Of a stretch of DNA of 64,000 nt, positions 58,865 through 64,000 are shown one piece after another (positions within the stretch are counted from its first letter, which is position 1; each line of letters opens with the position of its first letter). This stretch comes from Denticeps clupeoides. Taxonomy: Eukaryota; Chordata; Actinopteri; Clupeiformes; Denticipitidae. The DNA lies in NCBI RefSeq assembly GCF_900700375.1, contig NC_041721.1:2254989-2318988 (forward strand). The letters run 5' to 3'. A model generated the notes under the pieces. It was not told the DNA's origin. It worked only from the letters and a program-made list of their open reading frames with translations, and did not search any database. Made by a program: the position numbers and the translations under genes.

Positions 58865-58902
58865 TTCCAAATTCAACGCTGGTGCCACCACCAAAAGTGT
58901 AC
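58865..58902 (-). CDS. J8 light-chain joining segment
   Basis: 38 bases reading YTFGGGTSVEFG, with the same initial Tyr as J5. Confidence 0.93.
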
Positions 58903-58941
58903 CACAGTGGTACAGTTCCTACTTCAGGTCGTACAAAAACC
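58903..58941 (-). other. J8 recombination signal, 23-base spacer
   Basis: Heptamer 58903-58909, nonamer 58933-58941, 23-base spacer. Confidence 0.94.
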
Positions 58942-59612
58942 TGCCCTGCAGCCTGCAGCTTTTATAAAGACGCATCTACAGTAGAAACACAGAATTATAT
59001 TTATACACCAGATACTAGAGCATCTCAGAATATCATCTATTAAAATATGATAAAAAAAAAAGCTCATTTGTTTCTATAATGTAGCTCAAAACTTAAACCT
59101 TCGACCCTTCAGTCCCAAATAATTATTGAGGTTATTTTTATTAGTAATGAAATATTCTAATTAAGTTTTTGTACAAGTACTAGTTTACTAGTAGACTAGA
59201 CTAGAGACTATAATACTAATCTGTTCACTTAGACACACTAACAAGAGTCTAATTCTATCTGGACCAGACACATTTACATTTACAGAAATAAGATCAAATA
59301 TGAAACTAATCACACTGGCAGGGAAAGGTCACTAAAAGACAAGATCTGATAAAAACTTGTCACCTTTTCTGATTTCTAAATTCAGGGTAAAATCTGTGAC
59401 CTTGAGTCTGAACTTCACGACTGAAACTGAAGGATCCTTCAGCATCACTGGTCCAGTTTTAGTCATTTCACTTTTCAAGAGTTTAAATAAAGTTAATTTG
59501 CTATAAATAATGAAATAATGGGTGTTTTTTTGCAGATATTTGTGTATTTGATCCACACCCTGTATATTCGAAGTTCTTCTTCTCAGTGGTTCCTGCAGGT
59601 TCCTCATGATGA

Positions 59613-59640
59613 GGTTTTTGTACAGAGCTCAATCAATGTG
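59613..59640 (-). other. V8 recombination signal, 12-base spacer
   Basis: Heptamer 59634-59640 reads CACATTG, changed at position 5. Spacer and nonamer (59613-59621) are normal. Confidence 0.9.
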
Positions 59641-60107
59641 TGAGCGGATAGCTGTTACCCTGCTGACAGTAATAAACTCCAGCATCTTCACCCTGGACTC
59701 CACTTATGGTCAAAGTGAAATCTGAACCAGATCCAGCACCACTGAATCGATCTGGAATCCCATCATGACGAGTTGTTGCATATCTAATCAGGAGTTTAGG
59801 AGCTTCTCCAGGTTTCTGACGGTACCAGTGTAGGTAATGGCTGACACTCGTGCTGGTTTTACAGTTGATCTTGACTGTATCTCCAGGCTGAGCCACATGG
59901 ACACCAGGAGTCTGAGACAGGATGATGTCTCCTGTACATCCTGAGATGAAGAGAACATTTTCATCAGGAACACAGTTGAACTCTGAGCTGTAAAAACGTG
60001 TTCACCTCAATAAAGTCACCAGAAAGTGTCCCCATCACTGTGCAGACTGAGAACCTACCATGGATGTAGAAGACCAGCGTCCAGATGAGCATGTTGACCA
60101 GAGTCAT
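59641..60107 (-). CDS. Immunoglobulin kappa-like V gene, cluster 8 (V8)
   Basis: Leader exon 60059-60107 ([16 protein letters not shown]), intron 59941-60058, V exon 59641-59940. The mature part begins [12 protein letters not shown]. It has [13 protein letters not shown] (Arg where the other V genes have Leu) and YYC; CDR1 TSVSHY, germline CDR3 QQGNSYPLT. Open throughout. Closest to V1 and V7 in sequence and leader-intron length. Confidence 0.95.
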
Positions 60108-60197
60108 GGTTCCTCAGTCATAAAGTGTGAAACGTCTCCAGATATGCTCCATAAGTACCTGCAGCCCCCTGAGTCCTGCCATGTAAAGCGCTGCTCT

Positions 60198-60205
60198 ATG
60201 TAAAT
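60198..60205 (-). promoter_or_regulatory. V8 promoter octamer variant
   Basis: ATGTAAAT about 90 bases upstream of the V8 start codon. Confidence 0.7.
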
Positions 60206-60681
60206 CCTCTTCCTGAGTGACACCATCTGTCACACCAGCACTTCCTCCACCTCCCTCTGCTCCACTGCGGTGTGGTTCTGCTGTTCCACCACTTCATCCT
60301 GGTTTCAGACAGAAGTTAGAAGAAAAGAGCTCAGATCTGCGCCTGTTTTTATTTGAGGGTCTTGGAGTGAAACCTCTGGTCTGGAGATCTTCTAAACCAG
60401 TGGAGTTTGGGCCTCAACTCTACACTCATCATCTGCTCAGCAGATCAAGATGAATTGATCTTCTCTTTCTGTAATGTTCACACACCAACTGCTGTCCTTT
60501 TTTATTCTGCTGTACATTTATTCAATTGAAAACTGCAAGTAAGATGAAGATGATATAAAAGTATGAATTTATTGTCGTACGTGGGCGCCTGCAGCTGCCG
60601 TGAACACAGATGAAGCTTGTTGAGTGGGAACCATTAGGCCCTGTTATATACAGAAGAGAAGCCACTGAAAAACGTGGCTAC
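60206..60681. other. Upstream flank of cluster 8
   Basis: Non-coding; matches 10933-11390 and continues to GGCTAC, where an insertion begins. It preserves the empty site of the SINE at 11391. Confidence 0.6.
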
Positions 60682-61306
60682 TGTAAGATGGGACATTCTG
60701 CAGGGCCACAATGCTTCTGCAGCTTTTGTATTGTGGAGATGCCCATCACCTCTTTCTTCTCCATATCTTTGTCAAACGGCATTACAGCATTTAGCAGCCA
60801 TCCCCCGAACAAAAGGTGTGAAGCGCCAGCCATGTGTTTTGAGATCCCCCACTCTCTTTGTCTGCCCCAGACGGGAGACAGGACAGAAACAACTAATTCT
60901 GAGTGGTCTGTGGCAACTTCCTGGGAGTCAAATGTATAAAAGGAATTTCTCTCGTGGTCTCTGGACTTCCATTTTCTTTTCCTTTGGGAGCTGAAGGGAA
61001 TCTTCCCATCAGTGCCTGATTCTTTTCTATTAACCTATTTTTCTCCTTTTCTCCTCTCTCTTTCCCTAGCTTTTCTCCTTCCTTTTCATTTTGGTTTTCT
61101 CTGTAACATTGGTACCTTTTTACTTAGAATATTCACATGTAACTGCAATAATAATTTAATGGTGTTAATAAATTAGAAACTTTTCATCCTTTTAACCTCT
61201 ATTGTGCCATGCCTCTTTCTGCCAGGTAACATCAAGTTGAAGTGGTTTTAATACAGTGCTTTTGTGTGTAGAGAGGGGTTTTATACTATTCTCCACACTT
61301 TTTACA
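60682..61306 (+). mobile_element. Candidate solo LTR at a flank-class junction
   Basis: 625 bases with TGTAAG...TTTACA ends, a TATA-like GTATAAAAGG near 60936 and AATAAA near 61170, as in an LTR. The left flank matches the cluster 2 flank (11590 onward) up to its first base, and the right flank is gamma-class sequence (20050 onward). No target duplication is visible. The family is not recognised. Confidence 0.5.
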
Positions 61307-61449
61307 CCCTGTCACTCCAAGCTTGTAAAGTGACCGAGGAACAGACACTAGTGTCTGGTCTGAAGACCTGAGAGAACAGGGTGAGGTGTAGGAATGGAGA
61401 AGGTCCGTTCAGTGACTTAAAAACGAACAACAAAATAATTTTAAAAGCA

Positions 61450-62090
61450 CCATCACCACCATCAGCTGCATGTCTGATGGAGATGCATTTGCCTACAGAG
61501 CCGAGGTGAGGGCCCTAGAATCAGGAGCCTGCAGGGAGGAGGACACACCTCCACCACATCGAGGGAACAGAGAAGGAGAGAGTCAGCTACTTCAGGTTCT
61601 TGTAGCTCAACATCAGCGAGGATCTGAGCTGAACTTATCACATCAGTGCGATCACAAAACCAGGAATACAGCAGCTCAGGAGATAAGGAGGATCAGCATG
61701 GACTCCACAATACCAGTTTCTACAGACACACCATCCAGAATGTTCCATCTGACAGAAACACAACCTGGAATGGCAGCTGGACCACAACGTTCTGCAGAGA
61801 GTGGTCAGATCAGCACAGAGCATTACCAGGATGGAACTGCCAGCCATCTCGGTCCTATAAAGCAGGGGTCACCAGCCCTGGTCCTGAAGGGCACCAGTCC
61901 AGCACAGTGTAGATCTTTCCTTGTTCCACTGCATCTCATTCAGCTCAAGAACTGAGTGATAACGAGAACAGAGGTTGAATCAGGTGAATGAATGAAGGTA
62001 ACACAAAAATGTGCAGGACACAGCAGATCCTCACTGATCCTCCAGACCTTCACCAGCAGATCCGGGGACACTTTCTCTCAGGTTACTCCA
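61450..62090 (+). mobile_element. Gamma-flank LINE fragment with nested short insertion
   Basis: Plus-strand frame begins MSDGDAFAYRAEVRALE. It matches 20190-20880 without that copy's SINE. A different insert of about 185 bases lies at 61848-62033. Confidence 0.6.
61848..62033. mobile_element. Short insertion in the gamma LINE fragment, class uncertain
   Basis: It contains GCAGGGGTCACCAGCCCTGG and is absent from the paralogous position near 20835-20845. A non-autonomous DNA transposon is possible but unproven. Confidence 0.4.
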
Positions 62091-62471
62091 GACCGGATTT
62101 TGTGTCTGTCTTGTGTTTCCTGATTGCCCTGATCTGTTCTTGATATTATAAATGTGTCCTAGTTGTGTCCTGTCCTCGTTTGGTCTTTTGTCTTTTATAA
62201 TGTGTAGTGTATGTGTGATGGTCCCTGTGCCACGTTTACTGTAGTAATAAATACTTGTGTTTGTGAGACTTTTACAAGTTTTACTGTGTTTACTTTTCTT
62301 GTTCCTGAATTCCATTGTTGTCTGTATTTGACAGTAAAGTTGAACTGAAGACTGATTCAGTCTGTTGTGATGATTTCCAAAAAGCAGAACAGACTCGACG
62401 TCTGTAGGTGACGCTGTTCTCACATTTTAAAGAACGTTTTTAATAAAGTTCGGTGTTGGAGTCTCCTGTAC
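62091..62471. other. Gamma-class flank left of cluster 9
   Basis: Non-coding; near copy of 20881-21281. Confidence 0.55.
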
Positions 62472-62607
62472 AGAAGTGAAACTGCAGCCATGTGACCCTG
62501 AAAGTTGTAGATTTGGACTTGATGATATTTGCATGGCTGCGCTCCACTTCTTCTCCAACTCTGAGAATAGAGCAGCTCTCCGACCAGATGTTCATCACAC
62601 ACAACAG
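62472..62607. promoter_or_regulatory. Cluster 9 downstream octamer block
   Basis: Octamer ATTTGCAT at 62527-62534, 451 bases past the C9 stop. Confidence 0.6.
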
Positions 62608-62984
62608 ATATACAAAAAGGGAGAAACGTTCATAGTTATTACTGACTGTGCTGACCGCTATATATAACATTAATATTATTAATCACTTTAGTTTTATTAT
62701 TATTATTAGATACCTGTATAAGCTGCATCTCTAATATAATAATCATACATGACTAGAATATTATTCTGATGGTTTTCTTTTGAAATTTTCCCTCATTAGA
62801 GATTTACTGATGAATATGTATGGATGAGAATATTTTCTATATTCTGATTTACAGATCAGTGTTATTGTTGTAATAAAGCGACAGTCCAGACACGCTGAAA
62901 TGGACTAAAATGATATTTTATTGTGACAGTAAGAGCATGGATCATGATAAAGATAAATGTGCAGGGTCTGGGGCGAAGTGGATG

Positions 62985-63289
62985 CTACTCAGGACAGTTG
63001 GCCGTCCCCAGCGCTGCAGTGACCGGTGACTCTGAGCTGTGGGACGCCTGACAGGTGACCTCTTTGGTGCTGGACCACTCCTCAGAGGACAGGGAGCTGC
63101 TCCAGCTGTACAGACCGTCCTTGTCCATCACGCCCGGAGTGGACGTCCCAGTCCTGCTGCTCCCGTCCACCATCCAGCTCAGGGTCCAGTCTGACGGGAA
63201 GCCCCTATTGGCCAGACAGAGCAGCGAGCGCTGAGTGGACAGCTCATCTCTGGCAGGGGACAGGATGGTCACCGTGGGACGTGTTCTTG
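62985..63289 (-). CDS. Immunoglobulin light chain constant exon, cluster 9 (C9)
   Basis: 305-base exon of the short type (SSSLSSEEW). It reads DELSTQRSLLCLANRGF, LSWMVDG, TGTSTPGVMDKDG, EVTCQAS, ANCPE. Acceptor CAG at 63290-63292; AATAAA at 62917-62922. Its J and V lie beyond the right edge of the window. Open. Confidence 0.94.
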
Positions 63290-63776
63290 CTGAAAGAGAA
63301 GCCAGAGTCAGACAGGAGTAGCGATGGAGGGACAATCCCACTGGGACCAGTTCAACTGTACTGCTGCTGTACTGGTCATTCTCCAGTGTCCAGACATCAT
63401 CATCATCATCACATGCAATTTATCTTCATCTTTATACTTCTATTCAGCTGGGAGATCCGTTTAAATCAAAAGTGTCTTTCTGTTTCTACACCATCTTCAT
63501 TATTTGTAGAATTTCAACAGCAACATGAGGATCTGCTGCTGATTAGAAGATCAGATCCAGCAAACCTCACCAAACAAGGAAGGATGTGAGAAGCTCAGCC
63601 GTGGACCGAACCCTCCTGTTTCACCCTGTTTTATACTCTTATTATTATATGATTTTATACTCCATACAAACTCATTTACTTACTGATGCAGCATTATTTT
63701 AACACGCTTTCATGTTTCTATCTAATCCCAATTTCAGATCATAAAATACTTTGATGATGGTCATTTAATTTAATTT

Positions 63777-63992
63777 AATTTACATTTTCATTTACATTTA
63801 CAGCATTTATCAGACGCCCTTATCCAGAGCGACTTACAATCAGTAGTTACAGGGACAGTCTCCCTGGAGCAACTTAGGGTTAAGTGTCTTGCTCAGGGAC
63901 ACAATGGTAGTAAGGGGGATTCGAACCCGGGTCTTTGGTTTCATAGGCGAGTGTGTTACCCACTAGGCTACTACCACCCCATACCACCCCAA
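63777..63992 (-). mobile_element. tRNA-derived SINE in the J9-C9 intron
   Basis: The same insertion as 54185-54389, at the matching place in the intron, with the same flanking ATACCACCCC at its head end. Confidence 0.85.
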
Positions 63993-64000
63993 TAATTTGT

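Noticed and set aside
60610-60994. Plus-strand frames right of cluster 8
   Set aside because: They lie in the LTR-like insert, overlap each other in different frames and match nothing I recognise.
1-64000. CRISPR arrays, operons or bacterial features
   Set aside because: The regular repetition here is tandem immunoglobulin clusters in a vertebrate genome; no short direct-repeat arrays with unique spacers are present.

Overview
This window is part of a teleost fish immunoglobulin light-chain locus of the kappa-like type, in the range of teleost L1/L3. The evidence is repeated V, J and C gene pieces, 12/23 recombination signals in the kappa arrangement, fish-type repeats (L2, Rex-type LINEs, tRNA SINEs, Ty3/gypsy chromoviruses) and a fish endogenous retrovirus. 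The SINE families suggest an otocephalan or clupeiform fish, but that is only a guess. Every immunoglobulin piece lies on the minus strand, so transcription runs from high to low coordinates.

The immunoglobulin content is eight complete V-J-C clusters, one lone V gene and one cluster cut off by the right edge. C exons start (by low coordinate) at 502, 8714, 17294, 21824, 29625, 48972, 53391, 57948 and 62985. I number the clusters 1 to 9 in that order and call the lone V gene (13530-14011) V2b. Each cluster reads, in transcription order: octamer variant ATGTAAAT, leader exon (49 bases), short intron, V exon with a 12-spacer signal, V-J intron, 23-spacer signal with a 38-base J, J-C intron holding an (ATC)n tract, C exon of about 305-311 bases, AATAAA about 60-70 bases after the stop, and a conserved block with a perfect octamer 415-485 bases beyond the stop. 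The last block looks like a 3-prime enhancer and is present in all nine C units. V and J-C share orientation, so joining would be by deletion. Splicing joins J to C through a split codon (one base from J, two from C).

The spacers between clusters fall into three classes. Alpha carries an old solo LTR (left of clusters 3 and 6, and at 2811-3254). Gamma carries a LINE fragment (left of 4, 7 and 9). Beta carries an unclassified block (left of 5, 8 and V2b). The order alpha-gamma-beta repeats, which points to duplication of a three-cluster unit: clusters 3-4-5 and 6-7-8.

The spacers are full of mobile elements. A young gypsy chromovirus (3255-8024) sits in the alpha LTR between clusters 1 and 2, with a 5-base target duplication. 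A retrovirus-like provirus (32051-44150), whose primer site matches tRNA-Tyr, fills the gap between clusters 5 and 6, with a second gypsy chromovirus (33611-38800) nested in its gag-pol region. Two L2-type LINEs (25088-28107 and 44151-47565) flank this area, the second with a nested solo LTR (44986-45292). Several junctions (LINE beside V2b, LTR at 60682-61306, provirus ends) coincide with missing immunoglobulin pieces or mismatched flanks, suggesting that repeats drove loss and gain of clusters.
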